Positions 1 through 8,173 of a stretch of DNA of 64,000 nt are shown here, in pieces (positions within the stretch are counted from its first letter, which is position 1; each line of letters starts with the position of its first letter). Source of the DNA: Cohnella baijiui (GTDB lineage: Bacteria > Bacillota > Bacilli > Paenibacillales > Paenibacillaceae); assembly GCF_020731285.1 (NCBI RefSeq), contig NZ_JAJFOW010000027.1, positions 29,972-93,971 of the forward strand, read 5' to 3'. The position numbers and the translations under genes were made by a program. A model generated the notes under the pieces. That model saw only the letters and a list, made by a program, of their open reading frames with translations. It did not search any database and was not told where the DNA came from.

Positions 1-1
1 G

Positions 2-1216
2 CGGATGCACGACGAAGGGCACATCATAGGCATTCATAATTACGTCCACCGGAGCAATTGGATCATGCGCCCGAAGACGGTGAAACGCCAGGTGCACCGG
101 ACAAGCGATATCGTGAAGAGCATCACGGGCGAACGGCCCAAGTACTATCGCCCGCCTTGGGGCATCGTGAACATTTTTGACTTCGCGAACAAGGGCAATC
201 TGCAGATCGTGCTTTGGACGTCGATGTTCGGTGACTGGAAGCAGCGCGTCGGCGCGGATCGTCTGTACCGGAAAATGCGCCGCAAGCTGCAGCCCGGTCA
301 GGTGCTGCTGTTGCACGACTGCGGCGATACGTTCGGCGCGGATCACGACGCTCCGGCGAATACGATCGCCGCGCTCGAACGCCTTTTGAACGACGGCCGC
401 GAGCTCGGGCTGCGGTTCGTCGGGATCGATCGGATGATCGAGACGACCGAGCGTGCCCGCGCCAAGCGGAAGGCTGCGCGCAGCGGCGCGGAGGAACCGG
501 CCGACGAGACGTCCCGGACGGCGGAGCCGCACCGTCAGGGACCGATCAAGCGGGCGGTCGTCGCGCTCTGGATGCAGTGGGAGCGCATCTTCCAATGGCT
601 GTTCCGCCTGCGGGCAGTCGGCGACGGCAAAGCGTTCCACTACCGCGTCGTCAAGTACGGCGGACCGGAGCTGCTGCTGAAAAACGGCGAAGCGCTCCGG
701 CGGGGCGATTATGTCATGGAAATTCACTTCGTCAACAAAATGATGTACGAGTTCGGCATGACGTCGCGATCGGAAATGCACACGGCCATCCGCGTCATCC
801 AGGCGGTGAAGCACGCGCTGCCCGAAATGGCTTCGGAGCTGGCGAACGCGCCGCACGGTTCGGAGATCAAGGCGCTCTACGGCGTCACGATGATCAATCG
901 CGGCGCCGAAGGTCTCGGTTTCGAATCGTTTGACCTGCCTCGCGGGATGTTCTCATTCCTGACGAATTGGTATTTGCGCCTGCTGACGGTCATTATTCAT
1001 CCGGATGGCAGGACGAGGGTGAAAAAGCACGGAGAGCGGATGACGCCCCGCGCGCTGATCATGCGCCGGGAAGTGCTGCTCTCGTGGGGCGACAAACCGG
1101 CGGACGCGCCGCGTCCCGAACGGCGCGGCCAGGCCGCGAAGGCCAAGGCGAAGCGGTCGGTCTACGAAGAACGGCTGGACTTTGCCGAGGAGGAGCCAGT
1201 CGGCGATACCGTCTAG
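2..1216 (+). CDS. Polysaccharide deacetylase with C-terminal YkoP-like domain (5' end outside window)
   Basis: Partial gene: the frame is open to base 2, and the first NodB motif (the TFDDG-type metal-binding Asp pair) must lie upstream of the window, so the ATG at 5 is internal. Counting that ATG as residue 1, NodB motif 2 is seen as HNYVH (11-15), motif 3 as RPPWG (49-53) and an LLLHD motif at 101-105. These point to a metal-dependent deacetylase acting on cell-wall or other polysaccharide. A charged Ala/Arg linker (about 150-185) leads to a roughly 160-residue C-terminal domain resembling the YkoP domain that accompanies some Bacillales deacetylases; this second assignment is from memory of the family. 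The tail is basic and low in complexity. The gene faces modB convergently, with a strong hairpin between them. Confidence 0.85.
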   Translation, partial: RMHDEGHIIGIHNYVHRSNWIMRPKTVKRQVHRTSDIVKSITGERPKYYRPPWGIVNIFDFANKGNLQIVLWTSMFGDWKQRVGADRLYRKMRRKLQPGQVLLLHDCGDTFGADHDAPANTIAALERLLNDGRELGLRFVGIDRMIETTERARAKRKAARSGAEEPADETSRTAEPHRQGPIKRAVVALWMQWERIFQWLFRLRAVGDGKAFHYRVVKYGGPELLLKNGEALRRGDYVMEIHFVNKMMYEFGMTSRSEMHTAIRVIQAVKHALPEMASELANAPHGSEIKALYGVTMINRGAEGLGFESFDLPRGMFSFLTNWYLRLLTVIIHPDGRTRVKKHGERMTPRALIMRREVLLSWGDKPADAPRPERRGQAAKAKAKRSVYEERLDFAEEEPVGDTV

Positions 1217-1218
1217 AG

Positions 1219-1273
1219 ACGGACAAGAAGCTGTTCCGCAGGCAGATGCCTGCGTGAACAGCCTCTTGTCCGT
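1219..1273. terminator. Long hairpin between convergent genes
   Basis: The arms ACGGACAAGA..GCAGGCA and their near-perfect reverse complement form a stem of about 26 bp with one mismatch and one bulged base. It lies between the stop codons of the deacetylase and modB, so it can serve both strands. A T-run is poor on both sides, so termination strength is uncertain. Confidence 0.6.
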
Positions 1274-1302
1274 TTGGGCGCATTGGAGCGTGCGTTGGGG
1301 TG

Positions 1303-1968
1303 TCAGGTTCGATCCCGCCCCGCCCGTTCCGCGAACCATAGCATCGCGAACGAGATCAGGGCGATCGTGCCGGCCCAGGCCCATGCCTGCGCGGTGCGCC
1401 CGCCGTCCACTGCAACGTAGATCGCGGTAGGGATCGTCTGGGTACGCCCCGGGATGTTGCCGGCGATCATGAGCGTCGCGCCGAACTCGCCAAGCCCCCG
1501 GGCGAAGCCGAGGATATAGCCGGCGGTCAGCGCGCGGGAAGCGAGGGGAACGCTGATGTAGCGGAACACCTGCCACTCACCTGCGCCCGCGGCCCGCGCG
1601 GATTGTTCCAGCTCGGGATCGACGCTCTCGAACCCCGCCTTCATCGTACGGTAAGCCAACGGATAGGCGACGACGACGGCCGCAAGGACCGCCGAGCCCC
1701 AAGTGAAGACGATCGGCAGGCCGAAGAGCGACTCAAAGGCGCGCCCGATCGGGCTGCGCCTTCCGAAAGCCGCAAGCAGAACGAAACCGACCACCGAAGG
1801 CGGCAGGACGAGCGGCAGCAGCAGCGCCGTCTCCAGGACGCTTTTGCCCGGGAAATCGATACGCGCCATCTTGCGAGCCGTCGTCGCCGCCAGCGCGAAG
1901 ACAAAGAGGCTGGCGATGACGGCGATTTTGAGCGAGAGGAGGATCGGCGGGAGCAATCCGCCGATCAT
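1303..1968 (-). CDS. modB: Molybdate ABC transporter permease ModB
   Basis: 221-residue integral membrane subunit of the molybdate (or tungstate) importer. It has several hydrophobic spans and the cytoplasmic coupling loop of binding-protein-dependent permeases (around 120-150, containing ARAAGAGEW...P), plus the GLGEFGATLMIAG segment typical of ModB/CysT-type permeases. The frame stays open far upstream. The start chosen is the ATG at 1968, which overlaps the modA stop as ATGA and gives the usual ModB length. It is co-transcribed with modA. No ATPase gene (modC) follows; a hairpin comes next. The yvgLM pair of B. subtilis is organised the same way, so the ATPase is probably supplied from elsewhere. 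Confidence 0.9.
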   Translation of the reverse strand: MIGGLLPPILLSLKIAVIASLFVFALAATTARKMARIDFPGKSVLETALLLPLVLPPSVVGFVLLAAFGRRSPIGRAFESLFGLPIVFTWGSAVLAAVVVAYPLAYRTMKAGFESVDPELEQSARAAGAGEWQVFRYISVPLASRALTAGYILGFARGLGEFGATLMIAGNIPGRTQTIPTAIYVAVDGGRTAQAWAWAGTIALISFAMLWFAERAGRDRT

Positions 1969-2756
1969 GGCTTGGCGAAGCCGTAGCGCGCGAAGACGTC
2001 CTGGGCGGCGTCGCCCGACAAATACGCGAGGAAGTCTTGCGCGACGTCGCGATGCGTCGACGCGGAGACGACGGCCGCCGGATAGACGATCGGACCCGCC
2101 GCCGACGAATCGACGTCGAACGCGACGCGGACTTTCTCGGACGTCAGGGCGTCCGTCCGGTAGACGAACCCGGCGTCCGCATTGCCGGTCTCCACGTAAG
2201 TAAGGACTTGGCGAACGTCCTTGCCGAAGACGAGCTTCGGCTGCAGCGCGTCCCACAGCTGCGCGCCTTGCAGCGCGGTCTGGGCGTATTGCCCGGCCGG
2301 GACGGATTCGGGCTGGCCTACAGCGATCTTTTTCCACGCGTCGCTCTTCAGGTCGTCCAGCGACGCTGGCGCGGACGAGGCGTCCTTCGGCACGACGACG
2401 GACAGGCGGTTGGCGAGCAGGTCGTTCGGCGCCTCGACGAGCTTCGCCTTGGCGAGCGCGTCCATCTGCTTGCGGCCGGCGGAGAAGAACAGGTCGGCGG
2501 GCGCGCCTTGCTCGATTTGCTGCTCGAGCGCCCCGGAAGCGCCGTAGTTAAAGGTGAGCTTGACGTCCGAATGTTCGGATGTGTAAGATTTGGCGATCTC
2601 GTCCAGGCTGTCTTTGAGGCTGACGGCCGCGGATATGACGAGCTCCGTCTGTCCCCGATGCGAGGCGCCGCCGGGTCGCACGATCGCGAACGTCGCCGCT
2701 GCCGCGACCAGCACGACGATCAGGGCGATCAAGCTGTTGCGAATTCTGGGAGTCAA
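1965..2756 (-). CDS. modA: Molybdate-binding protein ModA
   Basis: 263 residues. It has an N-terminal hydrophobic segment (about 7-27) without a lipobox Cys, so it is a signal peptide or membrane anchor. The type II periplasmic-binding fold follows, with ModA signatures: SAAVSLKDSLDEIA near 43-56, the FNYGASGALEQQIEQGAPADLFFSA region (two stretches around 69-93), and a terminal SGDAAQDVFARYGF. It captures molybdate outside the membrane and delivers it to ModB. The start is TTG at 2756, preceded by AAGGCGG at about 9 nt. It is first in a two-gene operon and divergent from the yvgK-like regulator, across a 174-bp region that probably holds both promoters. Confidence 0.9.
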   Translation of the reverse strand: MTPRIRNSLIALIVVLVAAAATFAIVRPGGASHRGQTELVISAAVSLKDSLDEIAKSYTSEHSDVKLTFNYGASGALEQQIEQGAPADLFFSAGRKQMDALAKAKLVEAPNDLLANRLSVVVPKDASSAPASLDDLKSDAWKKIAVGQPESVPAGQYAQTALQGAQLWDALQPKLVFGKDVRQVLTYVETGNADAGFVYRTDALTSEKVRVAFDVDSSAAGPIVYPAAVVSASTHRDVAQDFLAYLSGDAAQDVFARYGFAKP

Positions 2757-2891
2757 ATGAGTCCACCGCCTTTTCCTTTTTCTCGCGGATCCCCTTCCGG
2801 ATTCAACCGTCGTCGTTGGTTATGGTAGCACAATTGCCGGCGAAAATAAATCGGTTTGGTATGGTTTTGTGAGGTTTAGTTATAATTCGTA

Positions 2892-2900
2892 TGGTAAAAT
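2892..2900 (+). promoter_or_regulatory. Extended -10 candidate for the yvgK-like gene
   Basis: TGGTAAAAT fits the extended -10 form (TGnTATAAT) and lies 30 nt upstream of the start at 2931. A perfect TATAAT is also present at 2881-2886. No clear -35 accompanies either. TATGGT occurs three times here (2821, 2860, 2890), which might be operator half-sites or chance. Confidence 0.4.
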
Positions 2901-2930
2901 CAGCGTGAAACCGAAGCGGAGGAGAATCGG

Positions 2931-3917
2931 ATGTCGGAAGAGGTTTCCTACACGGCCGAGGAGATCGCCAAGCTGCTCAAAATATCGAAGCTGACGGTCT
3001 ACGATCTGATTAAGCGCGGGGAGCTGCCCGCCTATCGGGTCGGCAAGCAGATGCGCATCGATGCGTCCGATCTCGAGCGGTACAAGCGCGCGGCGAGAAC
3101 CGGTGGCGTCCCGCCGGAAGCGGAGCGCGCTGCGGCGGCAGAGTCGGGACAGGGCTTGCCGGCGGGCGCGAACGGGGCGTCTCTCGCCGCAGGTGCGATC
3201 CGCGAGGCGGCGCGCGGATTCGTACTGACCGGCCAGGACGTCAGTCTCGATCTGCTGGCGCGCCGCCTGGAGGCGGAGCTGCCCGACCGGCGGGTTTTGC
3301 GGTCTTACGAAGGCAGCATCAACGGCTTGATCGCCCTGTACCGGGGTGAAGCCGATGCGGTCAGCGTCCATCTGTGGGACGGGGATACGGGGACGTACAA
3401 CGTTCCGTATATCCGCAAGCTGTTGGGCGGCTTCCGCTATACGGCGGTCCGGCTGCTCATCCGCAAAGCGGGGCTCTACGTGCGTGCGGGCAACCCGCTG
3501 CAGCTGCGCGGATGGTCCGATCTGAGCCGATCCGGCTTGCGGTTCGTCAACCGGGAGAAGGGGGCCGGCGCCCGCGTGCTGCTCGACGAGCAGCTTCGGC
3601 TTGCAGGCATCAAGCCCTCGTCTCTGAACGGCTACGAGCGGGAAGCGACGAACCATATGGCGGTCGCGGGCATCGTGGCGAACGGAGAAGCGGACGTTGG
3701 CGTCGGCGCGGAAAAGTCAGCGCAGCTCGTTGAGGGCATCGACTTCGTTCCGCTCATCGAGGAGCGGTACGATCTCGTGCTGCTGCGCGGCGGGGAGGCG
3801 GAAGCCCACGCCCAGGCGGTGCTGCGGGTCATTCGGTCCGAGGCGTTCCAGGCCGCGCTCCGGCCGCTCGGCTACGATCTGTCCGAGACGGGGCGCATCG
3901 TGGCGGAAAACGAATAA
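2931..3917 (+). CDS. yvgK: Excisionase-type HTH regulator fused to a molybdate-binding-like domain (YvgK-like)
   Basis: 328 residues. Residues 5-55 form a MerR/excisionase-type winged helix (YTAEEIAKLLKISKLTVYDLIKRGELPAYRVGKQMRI spans it). After an Ala-rich linker, residues about 90-325 resemble the PBP-like domain found in ModE-independent molybdate regulators, a cytoplasmic relative of ModA. It probably senses molybdate or a molybdenum cofactor state and controls the divergent modAB genes. GGAGGAG at 2918-2924 sets the ATG start at 7 nt. It is followed by a strong bidirectional terminator. The arrangement matches B. subtilis yvgK-yvgL-yvgM. DNA binding and ligand are inferred from family and context only. 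Confidence 0.8.
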   Translation: MSEEVSYTAEEIAKLLKISKLTVYDLIKRGELPAYRVGKQMRIDASDLERYKRAARTGGVPPEAERAAAAESGQGLPAGANGASLAAGAIREAARGFVLTGQDVSLDLLARRLEAELPDRRVLRSYEGSINGLIALYRGEADAVSVHLWDGDTGTYNVPYIRKLLGGFRYTAVRLLIRKAGLYVRAGNPLQLRGWSDLSRSGLRFVNREKGAGARVLLDEQLRLAGIKPSSLNGYEREATNHMAVAGIVANGEADVGVGAEKSAQLVEGIDFVPLIEERYDLVLLRGGEAEAHAQAVLRVIRSEAFQAALRPLGYDLSETGRIVAENE

Positions 3918-3924
3918 AGAAAAA

Positions 3925-3982
3925 CGAAAAGCGAAAGAGCCTCCGGCGCGCGGGACGCGTGCGGAGGCTCTTTCGCTTTTCG
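3925..3982. terminator. Strong bidirectional terminator
   Basis: A 21-bp perfect stem (CGAAAAGCGAAAGAGCCTCCG and its complement) surrounds a 16-nt loop, with A/T-rich flanks on both sides. It sits between the convergent yvgK-like gene and ilvD. Confidence 0.85.
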
Positions 3983-4001
3983 ATCGTTTCAGAATGCCCG
4001 A

Positions 4002-5684
4002 TCAGATCTTCATGACGCCGCCTTGGCTGGCGTTCGTGACGAGCGCGGAGTAGCGGGCGAGGTAGCCGCGCTTGATCTTCGGCTCGAAGCCTTTCCAGTT
4101 GGCGCGGCGGCGTTCCAGCTCTTCGTCGCTCACCTCGAGGGTGATCGTGCGGTTGTTCATGTCGAGCTCGATGATGTCGCCGTCTTCGACGAAGGCGATC
4201 GGACCGCCTTCGGCGGCTTCCGGCGAGATGTGGCCGATGGCGATGCCGCGGGACGCGCCCGAGAAGCGGCCGTCGGTGATCAGGCCGACCTTGGTGCCGA
4301 GGCCCATGCCGACGATTTGCGAAGTCGGCGCGAGCATCTCCGGCATGCCGGGACCGCCCTTCGGCCCTTCGTAGCGGATGACGACGACATGGCCTTCCTT
4401 GACTTTGCCTTCGGCCAAGCCTTGCAGGACTTCGTCCTGCGAGTCGAAGCAGATGGCAGGGCCGCGGTGGTAGCCGCCGACCGACTTGTCGACCGCGCCG
4501 ACCTTGATGATCGAGCCGCCCGGCGCCAGATTGCCGAACAGGACGGACAGTCCGCCTTCCTTGGAATGCGGATCGTCGATCGGACGGATGACCGCGTGGT
4601 CGAGAATTTCGGCGCCTTCGACGTTTTCGCGCAGCGTCTTGGCAGATACGGTGAGGACGTCGCCTTGCAGGGCGCCTTCCTTCTTGAACAGCTCGTTGAT
4701 GATTGCGCTGACGCCGCCCGCGTTGTGCAGGTCTTCGATGTGGTGATCGGAAGCAGGCGCAAGCTTCGACAGGTAAGGCACGCGCTTGGCCACTTCGTTG
4801 ATCCGTTCGATCGGATATTCGATGCCGGCTTCATGCGCCAGCGCCAGCGTATGCAGCACCGTGTTGGTAGAGCCGCCCATCGCCATGTCGAGCGCGAAGG
4901 CGTTGTCGATCGAGTCCAGCGTGACGATGTCGCGCGGCTTGATGTCCTTTTGGATCAGCTCCATCAGCTGCATGGCCGACTTGCGAACGAAGTCTTTGCG
5001 CTCGGGCGCGACCGCAAGGATCGTGCCGTTGCCCGGCAGCGCGAGGCCGAGTACCTCGGCGAGGCAGTTCATCGAGTTGGCGGTGAACATGCCGGAGCAG
5101 GAGCCGCAGGTCGGGCAGCCATATTGCTCGAGCTCGGTCAGGCTCTTTTCGTCGATCTTGCCCGTCATGTAGGCGCCGACGCCTTCGAAGACGGAGGTCA
5201 GCGAGATCGCGCGGCCGTCGCTCGTGCGTCCGGCTTTCATCGGGCCGCCGCTGACGAAGACGGTCGGGATGTTGACGCGCAGCGCCGCCATCATCATGCC
5301 GGGGGTGATCTTGTCGCAGTTCGGAATGCAGACCATGCCGTCGAACCAGTGCGCGTTTACCATCGTTTCGACGGAATCGGCGATGATCTCGCGGCTCGCC
5401 AGCGAGTAGCGCATGCCGATATGGCCCATGGCGATGCCGTCGTCGACGCCGATCGTATTGAATTCGAACGGAACGCCGCCCGCTTCGCGAATCGCTTCCT
5501 TAACGATCTTGCCGAATTCTTGCAAGTGGACGTGGCCCGGGACGATGTCGAGGTAGGAATTGCAGACGGCGATGAACGGCTTGCCGAAGTCTTCTTCTTT
5601 GACGCCGGCGGCGCGCAGCAAGCTGCGGTGGGGCGCGCGGTCAAAGCCTTTCTTGATCATGTCGGAACGCATTTTCTTGGCCAT
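4002..5684 (-). CDS. ilvD: Dihydroxy-acid dehydratase
   Basis: 560 residues, full family length. It catalyses dehydration of 2,3-dihydroxyisovalerate and 2,3-dihydroxy-3-methylvalerate, the third step of valine/isoleucine synthesis, in the cytoplasm. Iron-sulfur ligand candidates are C41, C123 (IPNCDKITPG) and C196 (GCPTCGSCSGMF). Having all three suggests the [2Fe-2S] type of enzyme (inference). Other family motifs are GPKGGPGMPEM and TDGRFSGASRG. The frame extends 28 codons upstream of the chosen ATG at 5684, which is preceded by GGGGGA at 9 nt and gives the standard N-terminus MAKKMRSDM. It stands alone, with no ilvBC or leu genes beside it and no T-box visible upstream. Confidence 0.97.
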   Translation of the reverse strand: MAKKMRSDMIKKGFDRAPHRSLLRAAGVKEEDFGKPFIAVCNSYLDIVPGHVHLQEFGKIVKEAIREAGGVPFEFNTIGVDDGIAMGHIGMRYSLASREIIADSVETMVNAHWFDGMVCIPNCDKITPGMMMAALRVNIPTVFVSGGPMKAGRTSDGRAISLTSVFEGVGAYMTGKIDEKSLTELEQYGCPTCGSCSGMFTANSMNCLAEVLGLALPGNGTILAVAPERKDFVRKSAMQLMELIQKDIKPRDIVTLDSIDNAFALDMAMGGSTNTVLHTLALAHEAGIEYPIERINEVAKRVPYLSKLAPASDHHIEDLHNAGGVSAIINELFKKEGALQGDVLTVSAKTLRENVEGAEILDHAVIRPIDDPHSKEGGLSVLFGNLAPGGSIIKVGAVDKSVGGYHRGPAICFDSQDEVLQGLAEGKVKEGHVVVIRYEGPKGGPGMPEMLAPTSQIVGMGLGTKVGLITDGRFSGASRGIAIGHISPEAAEGGPIAFVEDGDIIELDMNNRTITLEVSDEELERRRANWKGFEPKIKRGYLARYSALVTNASQGGVMKI

Positions 5685-5740
5685 GATGGAAGGTCCCCCA
5701 ATCGATAGTATAGCGAGATCCATATAATTTAAGAGTTTAT

Positions 5741-5779
5741 CACAAAAAGGAGGAATCCCGCTATACAAGTTGCGGGGTT
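5741..5779 (-). terminator. Terminator of the deacetylase lipoprotein gene
   Basis: Read on the minus strand, an AACCCCGC/GCGGGATT stem of 8 bp (one G·T pair) is followed after a few bases by TTTTT. It lies 17 nt after the stop of the lipoprotein gene and upstream of ilvD. Confidence 0.5.
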
Positions 5780-5795
5780 CACGGCCCTTCGTCCG

Positions 5796-7028
5796 TCAGT
5801 GCGCGTCGCGCGCCGGGTCGAGCGCGGGCTCGTCGCCGAACAGCGGCTTCAGCCGGTCCCGCTGCGTCCGCAGCGCCATGCCGTCGATATGGCGGCGGTC
5901 CATCATGAAGATGCTTTTCTTGAACGCCTTGTACGGAGCCGGGCCGACCGAGCAGAAGACTGCGAAGCCCTGCGACCGGAGATAGGCGATTTTCGGGTCG
6001 TCCGCTTTGACGCTGCTGCCATACGGGTAGACGAAGACGTCCGTCGGCCCGACGAGCGGCTCGACTTCGTTTTTCCACTTGGTCGCGTCCCGCTGGAGCC
6101 GGTCCAGGGACACCTTGTTCACGTCGACATGACCCCAGCTGTGGGAGGCGAACGTCCAGCCGCTCTCCTTGAGCCGGCGGATGACGTCCTCGGCGGCTTG
6201 TTTGTCCTCGGCATAGGTCGGGCTGTCAGGTTCGTTCGTGCGGTAGCCGAGCACCCCTTCGTAGCCGGTCAGCGCCAGCACGCCTTTGGCGCCCTGCCAG
6301 GAGAAGTCGGGATGATCCCGCACGAAGTCGTCCAAGATCGGAACGAGTTCCCAGTCGCGCGACGTTTTTGCCTCGCCGTCCGGCGTCTTCGCCCACGCCG
6401 TGATGCGCCCGTCGGCGTCGGGGACGAGCTTCCAGGCGTTTCCGTTCTGCCGCATGTAGTCGTAGTAGTTGATGTCGTCGACGGACAGGACGAACGGCCT
6501 TTTGCCCTTCGGGAAGGAGAATGAAGCCTCGGCGGCCGTCGGCAAGCCGTTTGCATCCTTGCCCGGCACGTAAAGCTTGTGAATGTCGATGAGGACGTAA
6601 TCCCGCTCGTAAAGGGCGTTCAGCATCGCCTTGAACTCGGGGACGGTGACGAACCAGTCGTCGAAGCCTTTGGAGATGCTGTCGCCGTCGAACGCCAGCT
6701 CCGGAAACGCGACGAGCGGGTGGAAAAACAGGTGCTCGACCGGTCCGCGGTAGTCCACCGTCTCGACCTCGGGCGTCGGCGAGGGAGACGGAGTCGGCTC
6801 GGGGGTTCCGGACGGGGAAGCCGATGCGCCGGCTTCGCCGGACGGCCCCGGCGAGGCGGTCGCGGACGGATCGGCGGAGGCGCCCTGGGAAGGGAGGGGC
6901 GCTTCGCTGCCGCCGGAAACGGTGGAGCCGTCGGCGGGGATCGCCGAGTCGCCCGTCTGACAGCCGGCCGTGACGGCGGCGAGGGCGGCGAACAGCAGGA
7001 CAAATAGACCCATGCGGCGTGGTCTCAT
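5796..7028 (-). CDS. Polysaccharide deacetylase-family lipoprotein
   Basis: About 410 residues. A short basic N-terminus and hydrophobic stretch end in a lipobox (VTAGC, Cys at 23), so it is an exported lipoprotein. A long Ser/Pro/Ala-rich linker (about 25-85) follows, then a NodB-like domain. In that domain the Asp pair appears as SVDDINYYDY, and the metal-binding His pair as HSWGH in SHSWGHVDV. A late FVYPYG matches the RPPYG-like motif position. It probably deacetylates wall glycans on the outer face of the membrane. An ATG at 7037 has GGAGG only 2 nt away, so the ATG at 7028 (about 11 nt) is preferred. It is a single-gene unit. Confidence 0.8.
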   Translation of the reverse strand: MRPRRMGLFVLLFAALAAVTAGCQTGDSAIPADGSTVSGGSEAPLPSQGASADPSATASPGPSGEAGASASPSGTPEPTPSPSPTPEVETVDYRGPVEHLFFHPLVAFPELAFDGDSISKGFDDWFVTVPEFKAMLNALYERDYVLIDIHKLYVPGKDANGLPTAAEASFSFPKGKRPFVLSVDDINYYDYMRQNGNAWKLVPDADGRITAWAKTPDGEAKTSRDWELVPILDDFVRDHPDFSWQGAKGVLALTGYEGVLGYRTNEPDSPTYAEDKQAAEDVIRRLKESGWTFASHSWGHVDVNKVSLDRLQRDATKWKNEVEPLVGPTDVFVYPYGSSVKADDPKIAYLRSQGFAVFCSVGPAPYKAFKKSIFMMDRRHIDGMALRTQRDRLKPLFGDEPALDPARDAH

Positions 7029-7170
7029 GCGATACATAGCCTCCTAAGCGGATTGGATACCGATTAGACGAAGCGGGCGGGCTGAGAGTTCAGTGCTATG
7101 CAGCGCCGGGAGGTCGAGCGAATAGGGAACTGTGGAGGAGCGATCACGAAGCCGGAGCCGTGCGAAACCC

Positions 7171-7211
7171 AAAACGGCGAACCGTACCCCAAAGGGTCGG
7201 TTCGCCGTTTT
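7171..7211. terminator. Bidirectional hairpin after the exonuclease gene
   Basis: AAAACGGCGAACCG and its perfect reverse complement are separated by 13 nt. The ends read TTTT on either strand. It lies about 70 nt downstream of the exonuclease stop. The rest of 7029-7278 shows nothing recognisable. Confidence 0.6.
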
Positions 7212-7278
7212 GCGGCTGCTATGCCGGATGACATCGTATTGGCAACCCGGCGAAGTTCGTTCATCAGCCAGCGTTCGT

Positions 7279-7953
7279 TCAGGTAGAGGTGCGGTCGTCC
7301 GGGATCAGACCCGCCAGCCCGGCGAACGGCAAGTTCTCGAAATGGTCGGTTTTGTAGACGACTTCCGTCTCCAGCTTCGTTTCCTCCGAAAGCTTGTTGA
7401 TCTTGAATTGGAGGCGGTCGAACAGCTTCACGAGAATTTGCGCCGTATTGAGCGCGTCGTCGAGCGCCCGGTGGTGGGAGCCGGAGAAGGGAATCTCCAG
7501 CATTTCGAGCGCCGGCTTCAGCCCCATTTGCTGATGTTTCTCGAGCTTGAATATTTTGGACAGCATCTTTTGCAGGTTGTTGTGGTTGACGATCCAGTCC
7601 GTCGGAATCCGATGCTGTCGGCATTCCTGCACCAGCTGGCGCTGATCGTCGGGCCCCCAGGCGCACAAATAATACTCGCCGGGACCGATCCAGTCGGCGA
7701 AACCGCGGACGACGCCGGCAAGCGTGCCCGCCTCGTTCACGTCGTCTTGCGTGATTCCCGTAAACGAGGTCGTATCGGCGGTAAGCTGCGGAACGACGAC
7801 CGGCTTGACGAACGCCTGATACGTATCGACGATGCCGAGGACCCCTTCGACGGCCTGCACTTTGGCCGCTCCGATCTCGATGATTTCCGCGATCTGGCCC
7901 TTTTTGCGCCGGACCGTCATCTCCAGGTCGTACACGATATAGGACGATTGCAA
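7279..7953 (-). CDS. kapD: DEDDh 3'-5' exonuclease, KapD-like
   Basis: 224 residues. Exo I motif YDLEMT (8-13, with the DxE pair), a central Exo II region (NHNNLQKML), and Exo III HHRALDDALNTA with the HxxxxD arrangement mark a DnaQ/ERI1-type 3'-5' exonuclease. Similarity to the Bacillus sporulation inhibitor KapD is the closest I recognise, but many bacterial ERI1-like exonucleases share these motifs, so the name is tentative. The start is TTG at 7953 with GAGGTG 8 nt upstream. Substrate (RNA or DNA) cannot be told from sequence. It lies downstream of sigK on the same strand but is separated from it by a terminator. Confidence 0.75.
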   Translation of the reverse strand: MQSSYIVYDLEMTVRRKKGQIAEIIEIGAAKVQAVEGVLGIVDTYQAFVKPVVVPQLTADTTSFTGITQDDVNEAGTLAGVVRGFADWIGPGEYYLCAWGPDDQRQLVQECRQHRIPTDWIVNHNNLQKMLSKIFKLEKHQQMGLKPALEMLEIPFSGSHHRALDDALNTAQILVKLFDRLQFKINKLSEETKLETEVVYKTDHFENLPFAGLAGLIPDDRTST

Positions 7954-8107
7954 AATGGCAACACCTCAAGACGAATTGCGCGCATCGGCAAACTGCGAAC
8001 CGCACCTTGTTATTATAGACTTCCGCCTTCCGTTTGTCATGATCCATCGCGCGTCCGCCATCACAGGCCGGATCCGCGTCCGACTCTCCTCATTTCAATC
8101 TCCGGAA

Positions 8108-8158
8108 AAACGAAAAAGGCCGAAACGGGAACCCGCACGCCCCCGTCTCGGTCTTTTC
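8108..8158 (-). terminator. sigK terminator
   Basis: On the minus strand GACCGAGACGGG pairs with CCCGTTTCGGCC and is followed directly by TTTTTCGTTTTT. It lies 15 nt after the sigK stop. Confidence 0.8.
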
Positions 8159-8173
8159 CGATGCCTTTCCCCG

